Source: Planctomycetota bacterium
Lineage (GTDB): Bacteria; Planctomycetota; Brocadiia; Brocadiales; Brocadiaceae
Direction of reading: 5' to 3'
NCBI GenBank assembly: GCA_023261445.1
Contig: JAHFOX010000004.1
Location: 1 to 38,286, forward strand
Length of the DNA stretch: 38,286 nucleotides
The notes below the pieces were generated by a model. That model worked only from the letters and a program-made list of their open reading frames with translations, searched no databases and was not told the DNA's origin. Within the stretch, counting starts at the first letter, position 1. Each line of letters opens with the position of its first letter. Shown here in pieces: positions 1 through 10,168 of this stretch. The position numbers and the translations under genes were made by a program.

Positions 1-2
1 AA

Positions 3-248
3 TTCAGGTTTATTGGCGTTTTTGGGAAACCTTTGTTTGCAGGTGTTCTCATGGCAATAGCTGCTATACTATTGCAGAAATATTGCCATATAAGCGTAGC
101 AATATTTCTGGTTATTACTACTTATATTTTGGTTGTTTTGATGACGAAGACGTTTACTCGAAGTGACATTAAATCTATAAAAGAAATACTGAGATATAGG
201 ACAGAGTTCCAAAACAAACAAATAAACGAAGCGGGAGAATTGTTATGA
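3..248 (+). CDS. C-terminal fragment of polysaccharide flippase (Wzx/MATE-like membrane protein), truncated by window start
   Basis: Frame is open to the window edge (FRFIGVFGKPLFAGVLMAIAAILLQKY...); hydrophobic TM segments; stop overlaps the next start (ATGA); glycan-gene context. Confidence 0.55.
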   Translation, partial: FRFIGVFGKPLFAGVLMAIAAILLQKYCHISVAIFLVITTYILVVLMTKTFTRSDIKSIKEILRYRTEFQNKQINEAGELL

Positions 249-1906
249 AGCCTAAAGTATTGGTAATAGGCATAGACGGCGGGACTTTTGATATAATAAA
301 TCCACTGATTAATAAAGGGTTTTTGCCAAATCTTAAGAGGCTTATTGAAAATGGTTCATCGGGGATTCTTCAATCAACTATTCCGCCAGTTTCCCCTGCC
401 GCATGGTCAACATTTATAACCGGGGAAAACCCGGGCTTACATGGGATATATGATTTTTTCGATATATGGCCAAATACATATAAGCTGAGAATCCTGAATG
501 CAAGCATGAGAAAAGGTAAAAGCTTTTGGAAATACGCAGAAGATACCGGCAAAAAGGTATGTCTTATAAATGTTCCATTTACCTTTCCTCCTGAGAAAGT
601 TAATGGAATTATGATTTCGGGGATGGATACACCATCTTACGATTCTGATTTTATGTGTCCAAAGGAGTTGAAGGAGGAGATAGAAAGGCACGTTGGTAAA
701 TATAGGGTAGATACTCATGTATCTGACATTCAAGGATATGAATCAATGGAAGAACATAAGCTTCTCGATATTTTCAAGAAGCATGTTTTTGAGCAGATTG
801 ACATACATGCCAGAACAGCCCTTTACCTCATTAAAAAGGAAGAATGGGACATATTTACCGTTGTCTTCACTTCTACCGACAGGGCTCAGCATCATTACTG
901 GAAATTTTATAAAAATGGCAAAGATCCTTTGTCAAAAGTAATCCCACAGGTATACGAAAAAATTGATAGTTATATTGGTGAAATTATAAAAGCGAGTGGT
1001 CCTGACACTAACGTTATAATCATGTCGGACCACGGCGCAGGACCCATTGAGAGAGTAGTTGTGCTGAATAACTGGCTGGCGGAAAGGGGATACCTTGCGA
1101 CTCAAGCAACCAGCATTAATCATAATTTTAAAATTGGCATCTATAGAACAGCCAAAAAGCTTTTTCCACAGAAGTTTAAAAAGAAACTTAAAAGCGTATT
1201 TCCTGAGATGAAAAGTAAACTTTCAAGTTTCCTGATACTATCCGGGATAAATTGGGGTGCAACTAAAGCCGTTGCTGAAGGATTTTACGGTAGTATTTAT
1301 ATTAACACTTTAGGTGAAAGACCTTTAGGGATTGTAAGCGCAGAAGATTATAATGCTGTATGTGATAAAATAATAAATGAACTCAAGGGCTTAGTTGATC
1401 CCAAAACTGGGGAAAGCCCTATTCGTGGTATTTATAAGAAGAAAGACATTTACTTTGGAAGTTCAATAAACAGTGCACCGGATATAGTCATTCAGCCTGC
1501 GCCTGGCTATCAGTTCGTGGGAGACTTTGTAAAGCTTCAGCATTCAGGCTCACTTAAAGGACAGGAAGTTTTTGTTGATACCATGAGGACTAGGGTATCC
1601 GGCACGCACACTCCGGAAGGAATACTAATAATGCAGGGAGACTCAATAAAGAAGGGAGAAAAAATCGTTGGCGCAGAGATTGGTGACTTGCCTGTAACAA
1701 TTCTTGGCATTTTAGGGATTCCAATACCAGAAGATATGAACGGTAGATTTTTGAAGGATATTTTGAATACGCCATCCGAAGTAAAATATATCTCTGATAA
1801 AGAAGTGACTAAGAAAGCCACTGATTTGCATGACATGAGAGTATATACCAAAGAGGAAGAAGCGGCAATAACCAAACAACTCAGAAATCTTGGTTATATT
1901 GACTAA
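245..1906 (+). CDS. Alkaline phosphatase superfamily protein (type I phosphodiesterase/nucleotide pyrophosphatase-like), no signal peptide
   Basis: Motifs GIDGGTFD (metal/nucleophile), STDRAQHH, MSDHGAGP, GTHTPEG; ATGA overlap with upstream gene. Confidence 0.88.
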   Translation: MKPKVLVIGIDGGTFDIINPLINKGFLPNLKRLIENGSSGILQSTIPPVSPAAWSTFITGENPGLHGIYDFFDIWPNTYKLRILNASMRKGKSFWKYAEDTGKKVCLINVPFTFPPEKVNGIMISGMDTPSYDSDFMCPKELKEEIERHVGKYRVDTHVSDIQGYESMEEHKLLDIFKKHVFEQIDIHARTALYLIKKEEWDIFTVVFTSTDRAQHHYWKFYKNGKDPLSKVIPQVYEKIDSYIGEIIKASGPDTNVIIMSDHGAGPIERVVVLNNWLAERGYLATQATSINHNFKIGIYRTAKKLFPQKFKKKLKSVFPEMKSKLSSFLILSGINWGATKAVAEGFYGSIYINTLGERPLGIVSAEDYNAVCDKIINELKGLVDPKTGESPIRGIYKKKDIYFGSSINSAPDIVIQPAPGYQFVGDFVKLQHSGSLKGQEVFVDTMRTRVSGTHTPEGILIMQGDSIKKGEKIVGAEIGDLPVTILGILGIPIPEDMNGRFLKDILNTPSEVKYISDKEVTKKATDLHDMRVYTKEEEAAITKQLRNLGYID

Positions 1907-1907
1907 T

Positions 1908-3077
1908 ATGAAGATTGCGTATGTATACGGAAGCACTCCACTCAGGCATGGTGACATTACGGATATGGAGAGGGCTGTAAAAGAAAACCGTGACTGGCTG
2001 GGTGATACAGCAAATTATGTTGCCACTCTTGGACACGATGTTTCTATCTTTTTAATGCATAAAAAAATCTCAGGTCATCTGGAGTACAAAGGCGTTAAAT
2101 GGCATGCATATAAACCATTAATTACGCATAAGAAATTAATCGCTGGTAAAGAACCTTGTATGAAAATGTTGAAGGATGTCTTTGAAAGCAAACCTGATAT
2201 TATTCACTTCCAAACTGTTTCATATTGTATAAATTATGCCATTTATGTGCGCAAAGCAAGGCGCAGTGGAATACCTATAGTTGCCCAGTATCATGGAGGC
2301 AGATTTCCGCGTCATTTCTGGGACAGATGGGCACAGGGTTATGCATTAAGAAATTCAGATGCCGCCATTTTTTTGACTAGAGAAAGCAGTGAAATGTATA
2401 TTCAGCGTTATAATCTCAACCCGGAAAAAATCCATATTATTCCTTGTGGCTTTGCCGAGGAATTTTTTCCAATAGATAAAAGTATTGTGCGCAAAAAAAC
2501 AGGGCTACAGGGGAATCCGCTTATAATATGGGTTGCATTCCTGAGAAAGGTTAAGGACCCCATGATATTACTGAGAGCCTTTTCAAATATAGTAAAGAAA
2601 TATCCGGAGGCGAGGCTTTGTTATATAGGAAGCGGCGAGATGGAAGAACCTCTTAAGCGCGCTGTTGAAGAAGATAAATCTATTCAAGGAAAAGTTACTA
2701 TAAAAGGTTTTGTGCCAAAAGATGAGATACCTTCTTACCTAAATTCAGCAGATATATATGTCCTTGCAAGTCATGTTGAACCATTTGCAATTTCTCCAAT
2801 GGAGGCAATGGCATGCGGGGTAGTTCCAATTCTAACTACACTGCCTTGTTTCAAGATAATGACAGATAGTGGTAAATATGGTTTACTATTCGAACCCGGA
2901 TACCAAAAAGGGCTTGAGGATCAGATTGAAAAACTTATAAATGATAGACCGCTTATACAAAGGCTTTCGAGAGAAGTTGCAAAAAGAGCCTCTGATTACT
3001 TTTCATGGAAGGCTTCTGCAGAAAAATTAGTAAACCTTTACAAGAAAGTTTTGAGCGATAGAAAAGGAATTAAATAA
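1908..3077 (+). CDS. Glycosyltransferase family 4 (GT-B)
   Basis: Start trimmed to ATG at 1908 (MKIAYVYGST); C-terminal GT4 pattern ASHVEPFAISPMEAMACGVVPI; 1-nt gap after preceding gene. Confidence 0.87.
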   Translation: MKIAYVYGSTPLRHGDITDMERAVKENRDWLGDTANYVATLGHDVSIFLMHKKISGHLEYKGVKWHAYKPLITHKKLIAGKEPCMKMLKDVFESKPDIIHFQTVSYCINYAIYVRKARRSGIPIVAQYHGGRFPRHFWDRWAQGYALRNSDAAIFLTRESSEMYIQRYNLNPEKIHIIPCGFAEEFFPIDKSIVRKKTGLQGNPLIIWVAFLRKVKDPMILLRAFSNIVKKYPEARLCYIGSGEMEEPLKRAVEEDKSIQGKVTIKGFVPKDEIPSYLNSADIYVLASHVEPFAISPMEAMACGVVPILTTLPCFKIMTDSGKYGLLFEPGYQKGLEDQIEKLINDRPLIQRLSREVAKRASDYFSWKASAEKLVNLYKKVLSDRKGIK

Positions 3078-3078
3078 G

Positions 3079-4773
3079 ATGCAAAGGAAGGTATTTGGTA
3101 TAGGGCTCGATGGCGCTACTTATGACCTGTTAATTCCCTGGTTTAAGAAAGGAAAACTTCCAAATTTATACAAGCTATACTCTAACGGCGCTAAGGGGAC
3201 GCTGGAATCAAGCATTCCATACATGAGTCCAACGGCATGGACATCCTTTATGACAGGCAAAAACCCTGGGAAACATGGCATCTATGACTTTGTGCAGCAT
3301 AAAGATAATAGTTATGAAATATTTTTCTGTAACGCTGCCACAAGAAAGGCAAAGAGCTTATGGAAAATTCTAAGTGAAAACGATAAATGGGTGGGAGTAA
3401 TCAATGTCCCTATGACCTATCCTCCTGAAGAAGTTAAGGGATTCTTGATTTCCGGGATGGAGGCGCCAGGCGTTCAGAGCCAATTCACATACCCCGCCAC
3501 TCTTTATAAAGAACTTAAAGATGCCACAGGGGAGTACAATCTGCACGGTGACTATTACACACGATTCGGTCCAGAGGTTTATCTTAAAAATGTATTTGAG
3601 ACTATAGAAAGCCAGTGCCGCGCTGCAAAGTATCTCCTCAGAAATCATACATGGGACTTTTTTTTCTTTGTTTTTGGTTCTACAGACAGAATTCAGCATT
3701 TTTTCTGGAAATACATTGACCCAAAGCATCCGGGCTATAGAAAGGAAGAAGCAGAAAAATATGGTGATTACATTCTTAAAGTATATGAGGCAGTTGACGG
3801 AGAAATAGGGGAGTTCATGTCAATAGTTCCTAAAGACACCTTAGTATTTGTTATGTCAGATCATGGAGCCGGCGGATACCACAAGATAATACATCTTGAC
3901 AGATGGTTGTCCAGAGAGGGTTATTTAAGATACCAGCTTCAAAAACGAAATATTGGCAAGGAGGTTTTCAAAAAGGTTTATGTGCAGACGAGGAAGTATT
4001 TCCCCAGATTTTTAAAAGACGCCTTGAAAAGCTACTTTCCCGAATTCAGAACAAAGATTGAGTCGAATCTTATCCTGTCAAACATTGATTGGCAAAAGAC
4101 CAGAGTGTTTTCTCTGGGTATAGAGGCAACGCATATCTTTATCAATGAGGAGGGACGATTTCCGATGGGTGTTGTTAAGTCGGGTCGGGAGTATGAGGAA
4201 TTAAGGGCGGAAGTGATAAGGAAGCTTTATGAACTTAAAGACCCTTCTACAGGAGAAAAGGTGGTTGCTAAAATTTATAAAAGGGAAGATATTTTCAGCG
4301 GTGAGTGTGCCCGTAAGGCTGCGGATCTTATAGTATTATGGAAAAACGATACATATATAACAAGACGATCTTATGGCGGAGACTCGGCCTCTTCTGGTAA
4401 TGATATTTTTGATGACAATCTTAAATATGGTGAAATAGGGGAACTGATGGCCCTTGAACAGACAGGAACGCATAGGATTAATGGAATGTTTATTTTATAC
4501 GGCGATATCTTTGACAAGAAAGAAATTCACAGTGCAAAAATAATAGACCTTGCACCGACAATCATACACATGCTGGGATTGCCTGTTCCCTCAGATATGG
4601 ATGGCAGGGTGCTAACTGAGGCATACAAGGAAGATTTCCTGCAAAAGAACCTTATAAAGCACAAAACAAAGAGTGTCAAAGATGTTTCAGGACAGCATGG
4701 TCAAAATGTCTTCTCTCCTGAAGAAGAATCTGTGATCAAAGAGAGATTAAAACGACTTGGATATATTGAATGA
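3079..4773 (+). CDS. Alkaline phosphatase superfamily protein, paralog 2
   Basis: GLDGATYD, STDRIQHFFWKY, MSDHGAGGYHK, GTHRINGMFILYG; collinear with 245..1906. Confidence 0.88.
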   Translation: MQRKVFGIGLDGATYDLLIPWFKKGKLPNLYKLYSNGAKGTLESSIPYMSPTAWTSFMTGKNPGKHGIYDFVQHKDNSYEIFFCNAATRKAKSLWKILSENDKWVGVINVPMTYPPEEVKGFLISGMEAPGVQSQFTYPATLYKELKDATGEYNLHGDYYTRFGPEVYLKNVFETIESQCRAAKYLLRNHTWDFFFFVFGSTDRIQHFFWKYIDPKHPGYRKEEAEKYGDYILKVYEAVDGEIGEFMSIVPKDTLVFVMSDHGAGGYHKIIHLDRWLSREGYLRYQLQKRNIGKEVFKKVYVQTRKYFPRFLKDALKSYFPEFRTKIESNLILSNIDWQKTRVFSLGIEATHIFINEEGRFPMGVVKSGREYEELRAEVIRKLYELKDPSTGEKVVAKIYKREDIFSGECARKAADLIVLWKNDTYITRRSYGGDSASSGNDIFDDNLKYGEIGELMALEQTGTHRINGMFILYGDIFDKKEIHSAKIIDLAPTIIHMLGLPVPSDMDGRVLTEAYKEDFLQKNLIKHKTKSVKDVSGQHGQNVFSPEEESVIKERLKRLGYIE

Positions 4774-4795
4774 CAGGAAAGTATAAAAGATTAAA

Positions 4796-6463
4796 ATGAA
4801 CGTTGAAAAATCTCATAACAAAAAAGTATTTGTCATTGGAATAGATGGGGCGACCTTTGATTTGATAAAACCCTGGATTAACGAAGGAAGACTCCCAAAC
4901 ATTGCAAATATTATGCGTAATGGAGTGCATGGGCTTTTAAAATCAACTATCCATCCGTTGACGGCTCCGGCATGGACATCCTTTATGACAGGCAAGAATC
5001 CCGGTAAACATGGTGTATTTGACTTTATTATAAAAGTTCCCGGCAGCTACAACGTCAAACTGATTGATTCAAGGATGAGAGGCGCTGAAAGTCTGTGGAA
5101 TATATTAAGCTCTAAAGGCAAAAAAGTAGGGGTGATAAATGTTCCGTTGAATTATCCGCCGGAAAAGGTTAACGGATTCCTCATTTCATGGATGGATGCT
5201 CCGGGCACAGACTGTGAATTTACTCACCCTGCAGAACTTCATAATGAGATAAAAAAACATATAGGTAAATATGTTCTTACTGTAAATTTTAACTTGGGGC
5301 TGGATGATTACATTAAAGATATTTTCAATATGATTGAGAACAGGGCTGCTACAGCGAACTATCTGATGAAGGCAAAAGAATGGGATTTTTTTATGGTGTT
5401 GTTCAGCGCCACTGATTATGTGCAGCATGCGTTCTGGAAATACATGGATAAAAATCACCCTGGACATATCCCTGAACTTGCAAAGAAATATGGCAATGTA
5501 ATCAGGGATGTCTATGAAAAGATAGATGAGAAGGTTGGATATCTAATAAACGAATTGCCCGAAGATACCAATCTTTTGATTGTATCAGACCACGGGGCAG
5601 GACCCCTTAAAGGCGTGGTGAATCTTAACAGGTGGCTTGAACAGAAAGGTCTTCTTAGATTTGAGAAGGATAAAAGACCTTTCGCTGTAAAGATTGCGAA
5701 AAAAAGTTTTATATTCCTTAAGAGAAGACTTCCTGTAAGGGTAAAGGGTTTGCTGAAATCTATGATTCCGGAGGCAAGAGATATGCTCGAATCTAAGTTC
5801 CTTAGCTCTTCTATAGACTGGGAAAACACCAAGGCGTTTGCATACGGAGCTTATGGCAATATTTGGATAAATTTGAAAAGCAGAGAAGCTAACGGCATTG
5901 TAGAACCTTCGGAATTGCATGCATTGGAGGACTACATCTGCGCGGAACTCTTAAAACTTACAGACAATAAAGGTCAGAAGGTTGTAGAAAAGGTCTATAA
6001 AAAGGAAGAACTGTATTGGGGAGATTTCACTGACAGAGCGCCCGACCTCATAGTCAGGTGGGTTGATTACGCATATCACAGCAGGCAAAGGTTTGGTGAG
6101 GAAGAGAAGGAAATATTTATGGATACTCAAAAAATGCCGATGACCAATCTTGAGATGAACGGCTTTCACAAAATGGACGGTATATTTATTGCCAGCGGTG
6201 CTGGAATAAGAAAAGGTGTTGAGATTTCTGGAGCAGAGATAATAGACATGGCTCCTACGATACTTTCTATTATTGGACTGCCAATACCAGAAGATATGGA
6301 TGGTAAAATGTTGAATGATATATTTGAAAGTGAGTGTAATAAGAAAGGTGAAGTTGTGACAGAAGGCGTAGTTTCAGGCAGAAAAAAGATTTCTGAAGAT
6401 GGATACTCGGAATCAGAGTCTAAAAAGGTAGAGGAAAGGCTTAGAAATCTTGGGTATCTTTAG
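4796..6463 (+). CDS. Alkaline phosphatase superfamily protein, paralog 3
   Basis: GIDGATFD, ATDYVQHAFWKY, VSDHGAGPLKG, GFHKMDGIFIASG; collinear with the other two. Confidence 0.88.
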   Translation: MNVEKSHNKKVFVIGIDGATFDLIKPWINEGRLPNIANIMRNGVHGLLKSTIHPLTAPAWTSFMTGKNPGKHGVFDFIIKVPGSYNVKLIDSRMRGAESLWNILSSKGKKVGVINVPLNYPPEKVNGFLISWMDAPGTDCEFTHPAELHNEIKKHIGKYVLTVNFNLGLDDYIKDIFNMIENRAATANYLMKAKEWDFFMVLFSATDYVQHAFWKYMDKNHPGHIPELAKKYGNVIRDVYEKIDEKVGYLINELPEDTNLLIVSDHGAGPLKGVVNLNRWLEQKGLLRFEKDKRPFAVKIAKKSFIFLKRRLPVRVKGLLKSMIPEARDMLESKFLSSSIDWENTKAFAYGAYGNIWINLKSREANGIVEPSELHALEDYICAELLKLTDNKGQKVVEKVYKKEELYWGDFTDRAPDLIVRWVDYAYHSRQRFGEEEKEIFMDTQKMPMTNLEMNGFHKMDGIFIASGAGIRKGVEISGAEIIDMAPTILSIIGLPIPEDMDGKMLNDIFESECNKKGEVVTEGVVSGRKKISEDGYSESESKKVEERLRNLGYL

Positions 6464-6543
6464 ATTGTAAGTATACTAACGATTTGCATATTCAATAATG
6501 AAATACCATAATTCAGAAAGCAGAAAAAAATAGTATCACAATT

Positions 6544-7599
6544 CTATTGTTTCGCTTTTGAAATAATCTGCTTGAGTGTATTGTATGCCTTTTTTTTGTT
6601 GCCATTCCCATAAAGTAATCCCATATCACTAAAAAGACCTTCTGTGCTGTCAAATATTTTTAACCAGAATATTGCCTTAACACCTTTTTCTCTTGATATT
6701 TTTGCCAGACTTATAAGGTCTTTTGACTGTTTCTCTTCATTAGATAAATATGGCTTGATTCCTTTAGGGAATTTGAAAGTCACACCGGGAACACCAACCT
6801 CACTAAGCCATACAGGGACATTAGTATTTTCTTCTTCCAATACTTTATTGATTCTATCAATTAAATCAGTAAAAGTAATGGGGTACGGAGTGTCGCTGGT
6901 ATCTATAGGAAAATAATTATGAATGTCAAATATATCGAATGAATGGCTTTTTATAATTTGCCTAGCCATGTTCATATACTCATCTATTCCATAAGGAATT
7001 GCTTTTGGTCTGGATGCCCCGCAGGCAAGCCCAGCCGAAAGCACCTTTATATCAGGGTTTGCCTTCTTTACTGTCTTGTATGCTGCCTGAAGAAGTGTTA
7101 TATAATCATTGATGCTTCCATGCCAAAAGGCTTTGGCATTGGGTTCGTTTTCAATCTGTATGTAGTTTATCTTTCCTTTGTAATGGGTAACGAGATTGGT
7201 AATGAAATCCTCGTAGTCGCCAATTTTTCTGGGTAGAGAGCTAAAATGATAACCTTTTCTTCCAAGTTCTGATACTTCACTGCTCCCCCATGACGATATT
7301 GCCTTAATTGTAAAGAGTATCTCTATATTATGTTTTCTTGCAAGTCTAACCATTTCATCGTAACCATCCCACTGGTAACCACCTTTTTTAGGCTCTGCAA
7401 CCTGCCAGAAAAGCGACACCCGCACAATATCCATGCCTAAATCTTCCATGATTTTCAATTCCTTCTCAAACTCTCCTGGATTTTGTTTAATTATATGACT
7501 GCCAAAATGTATTTTATCTTCGGCAGAGATAATCATAGGGATTGTTAATAATAGAAAGAAGTTGCACAAAACTGTAAAAATAATATATTGTTTCTTCAT
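6544..7599 (-). CDS. Secreted glycoside hydrolase, (beta/alpha)8 clan A type (GH5/GH39/PslG-like)
   Basis: N-terminal signal peptide; QIENEPNAK (acid/base, NEP) and VWLSEVGVPG (nucleophile E) motifs. Confidence 0.75.
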   Translation of the reverse strand: MKKQYIIFTVLCNFFLLLTIPMIISAEDKIHFGSHIIKQNPGEFEKELKIMEDLGMDIVRVSLFWQVAEPKKGGYQWDGYDEMVRLARKHNIEILFTIKAISSWGSSEVSELGRKGYHFSSLPRKIGDYEDFITNLVTHYKGKINYIQIENEPNAKAFWHGSINDYITLLQAAYKTVKKANPDIKVLSAGLACGASRPKAIPYGIDEYMNMARQIIKSHSFDIFDIHNYFPIDTSDTPYPITFTDLIDRINKVLEEENTNVPVWLSEVGVPGVTFKFPKGIKPYLSNEEKQSKDLISLAKISREKGVKAIFWLKIFDSTEGLFSDMGLLYGNGNKKKAYNTLKQIISKAKQ

Positions 7600-7619
7600 T
7601 TTATTGGCCTCTTATAGCG

Positions 7620-8618
7620 TTATTGTTTTTTAGTACTTTCTGTGCCAGTGGATGTAAAAGGATTCGATATAAAACCATAAACACTCCCAAGCCCTATGGC
7701 TGTTGCTCTAAGCATAAGGAAAAATGGCGCAAGCAAGGCAACGCCAATATCTCTCCTAATTGAGAAGTTTAAAAAAGGAATAGCTGAGATTAAGAATAAA
7801 AATATAAATGTTAAGAATGCATAAAAAAACAAGAAATGAAATAGGCTTAAAATTAGTGTGACTAACAATAAGAGTGAAAGTAATACCTGAAATTTCAGCA
7901 TTTTTGGAGTATAAGTATCAGTCACAATCTTTTCTGGGAATTTTTTGTATACAATTACTCTCCAGAAACCCCTCCAGAACTTAAGTCTAAAATATTTTAA
8001 GATGCTGTTAGGGTGTCCGCTATGGTATACCTTTGCATTGGGATTGAAAATCATTCGATATTTTGTTTTGGACAATCTGTATGAGAGTTCCGTATCCTCA
8101 TTATTAGCCTTCGGGAAATTCGTATTAAATCCTCCATACTCGATAAAAATATTTCGCCGAAAGGCGGCGGAATATGTATCAATCATATCTACAGAATTTA
8201 ATTTTGAAAGCACCTCGTATCGTTCCTCAAACTCCGTCTGCACAAAGCGTATGATTAGATTGCCTTTCCCCCTTTTGTACGCTCCTTTTACTGCTATAAT
8301 TTCCTTGTCCTTAAAAGGCGAGATCATTTCTTCTATCCAGTTGGGCTCTGCTATACAATCAGCGTCTGTGAAGATTATTATTTCTCCTGATGAGTTTTTA
8401 GCCCCAAGATTTCTGGCGGTTGCAGGACCCGAATTTTCTTGCCCAAAAAGCTTAACGGGATATCTTTTTGTTAATTCTGGAGTTGAATCGGTTGAACCAT
8501 CGTCAACCACTATCACCTCATAAGATTCCTTTTGTATTGTCTGGTTTAGCAAAGAGTTTAAACACGATTCTATGGTGTCCTCCTCATTATATGCAGGGAT
8601 GATTACTGACACTAACAT
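7620..8618 (-). CDS. Glycosyltransferase family 2 with C-terminal TM segments
   Basis: VSVIIPAYNEEDTIESCLNSLLNQT, VVDDGSTDST, FTDADC; hydrophobic C-terminus. Confidence 0.9.
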   Translation of the reverse strand: MLVSVIIPAYNEEDTIESCLNSLLNQTIQKESYEVIVVDDGSTDSTPELTKRYPVKLFGQENSGPATARNLGAKNSSGEIIIFTDADCIAEPNWIEEMISPFKDKEIIAVKGAYKRGKGNLIIRFVQTEFEERYEVLSKLNSVDMIDTYSAAFRRNIFIEYGGFNTNFPKANNEDTELSYRLSKTKYRMIFNPNAKVYHSGHPNSILKYFRLKFWRGFWRVIVYKKFPEKIVTDTYTPKMLKFQVLLSLLLLVTLILSLFHFLFFYAFLTFIFLFLISAIPFLNFSIRRDIGVALLAPFFLMLRATAIGLGSVYGFISNPFTSTGTESTKKQ

Positions 8619-10084
8619 TTCTTAGCCTCATTGCCAGGAGAACTTCCTTTTATCAGGTATTTGATAAATGTCCTGAATGCCTTGAATTTCCTTACAATTT
8701 CATCAGGAGTTCTTACTATTTGATATAACTTGGAGAATACATAGCTGGGACGCAAATAGAACTTTTTTCTTGCAAAGTCGCAAAATTTCACAAGTTCATC
8801 AGGGGAGAGTTCTTCTGTGCCAACGACTGAATTGTGTAGCCCTTCTTCAGTTAACCACTTTGAATAATCCTCGGTTTTCAGAAACTTTTTTTCTTTAGCC
8901 CATTCATAGGCTTCTGTTCCCGGATATACCATTATAGGATAAAATTGGGCGGTGTCAGGGTTAAGATGCATTGCAAGATCCAAAGTTTTTAATAGGGATT
9001 CTTTGGTTTCTCCTGGATTTCCTACCATGAAGCAACCATGCACTAGAACTTTTGCTTTTTTTGCATCTTCCATGAACTTATACATCATTTCCAGTTTCAT
9101 GCCTTTGTTCATGTCGTTTAGTATACACTGGTCGCCACTCTCAAAACCAACGCACAACGATCGGCAGCCGGCATTTCTCATCAATCGCAACGTTTCATAA
9201 TCAACATCTGCCCTTGCGTTTGCCGTCCACCGTATTTTAATACCTCTTTTCATGATAAGCTCCGAGATATCCCGGCACCTCTTCTTGTTTACGGTAAATG
9301 TGTCGTCCTCTATAAAGATGCCCTTTACTTCAGGAAAATTCTCCTTTATGTATTCAAATTCTTCGACCACACTTTCAGGACTTCTTTGCCTGTACCCTCG
9401 CCCCTGAAGGGTCTGTGGAATTACGCAGAACGAACATTTGTTAGGGCATCCGCGGCCAGTAATTAATGTTATCATAGGGTAAAAGGAATTGGGATTAAAA
9501 TAGTGCATGGTATTAAGATGTTTCTTGATTACCTTACTAATAAAGGGAAGTTTGTCTATTTCCTTTATAAACGGTCTGCTTGGATTGTGAGTTACTCCTT
9601 TCTCTTTCCGATAACTTAAGCCAGCGATTGATTCAATAGAAGATTTTTTGCCAATTGCGCTAGATAACTCGAGTAATGTATAGTCATATTCATGTCGGGC
9701 TATTGCATCAAAATGACTACTAAACTTAAATGTCTCGTCTGGAAGCGCTGACACATGCGTTCCTACGAGTGTTATAAATGAGTCTGGCAGTGCCTTTTTG
9801 ATGTTCTCTGCGACATGCAAATCATTAAATATGCTTGGGGTACTGGTATCAATAACAACTAGTTGCGGATTAAAATGTGTAGATATGTCTAATACCTCTT
9901 TTAACGAGAGTCCTTCAGCGGGGGCATCTATAAGTTTTATGTTAAAGCCAGCATCTTCAAGTACGCCAGCTGCATACGCTAACCATATTGGGTAATAGAG
10001 AGTACCACTTTTTGTAACGGCAGGACTCCTCTGTGCCCTTGAAAATTTCTTGAAATATGGTGGATTTAGTAACAGAACATTCAT
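8612..10084 (-). CDS. B12-binding domain radical SAM protein
   Basis: N-terminal cobalamin-binding-like domain; CPNKCSFC (CxxxCxxC) radical SAM motif; IRWTANARADVD, VGFESG. Confidence 0.9.
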   Translation of the reverse strand: MNVLLLNPPYFKKFSRAQRSPAVTKSGTLYYPIWLAYAAGVLEDAGFNIKLIDAPAEGLSLKEVLDISTHFNPQLVVIDTSTPSIFNDLHVAENIKKALPDSFITLVGTHVSALPDETFKFSSHFDAIARHEYDYTLLELSSAIGKKSSIESIAGLSYRKEKGVTHNPSRPFIKEIDKLPFISKVIKKHLNTMHYFNPNSFYPMITLITGRGCPNKCSFCVIPQTLQGRGYRQRSPESVVEEFEYIKENFPEVKGIFIEDDTFTVNKKRCRDISELIMKRGIKIRWTANARADVDYETLRLMRNAGCRSLCVGFESGDQCILNDMNKGMKLEMMYKFMEDAKKAKVLVHGCFMVGNPGETKESLLKTLDLAMHLNPDTAQFYPIMVYPGTEAYEWAKEKKFLKTEDYSKWLTEEGLHNSVVGTEELSPDELVKFCDFARKKFYLRPSYVFSKLYQIVRTPDEIVRKFKAFRTFIKYLIKGSSPGNEAKKC

Positions 10085-10168
10085 CTAAGATTTTACTCCA
10101 AATAAATTAATTTGTGATAATCACAGGGTTTTTAAATTTAATTAGAACCATGCACACAGTCATATAAT

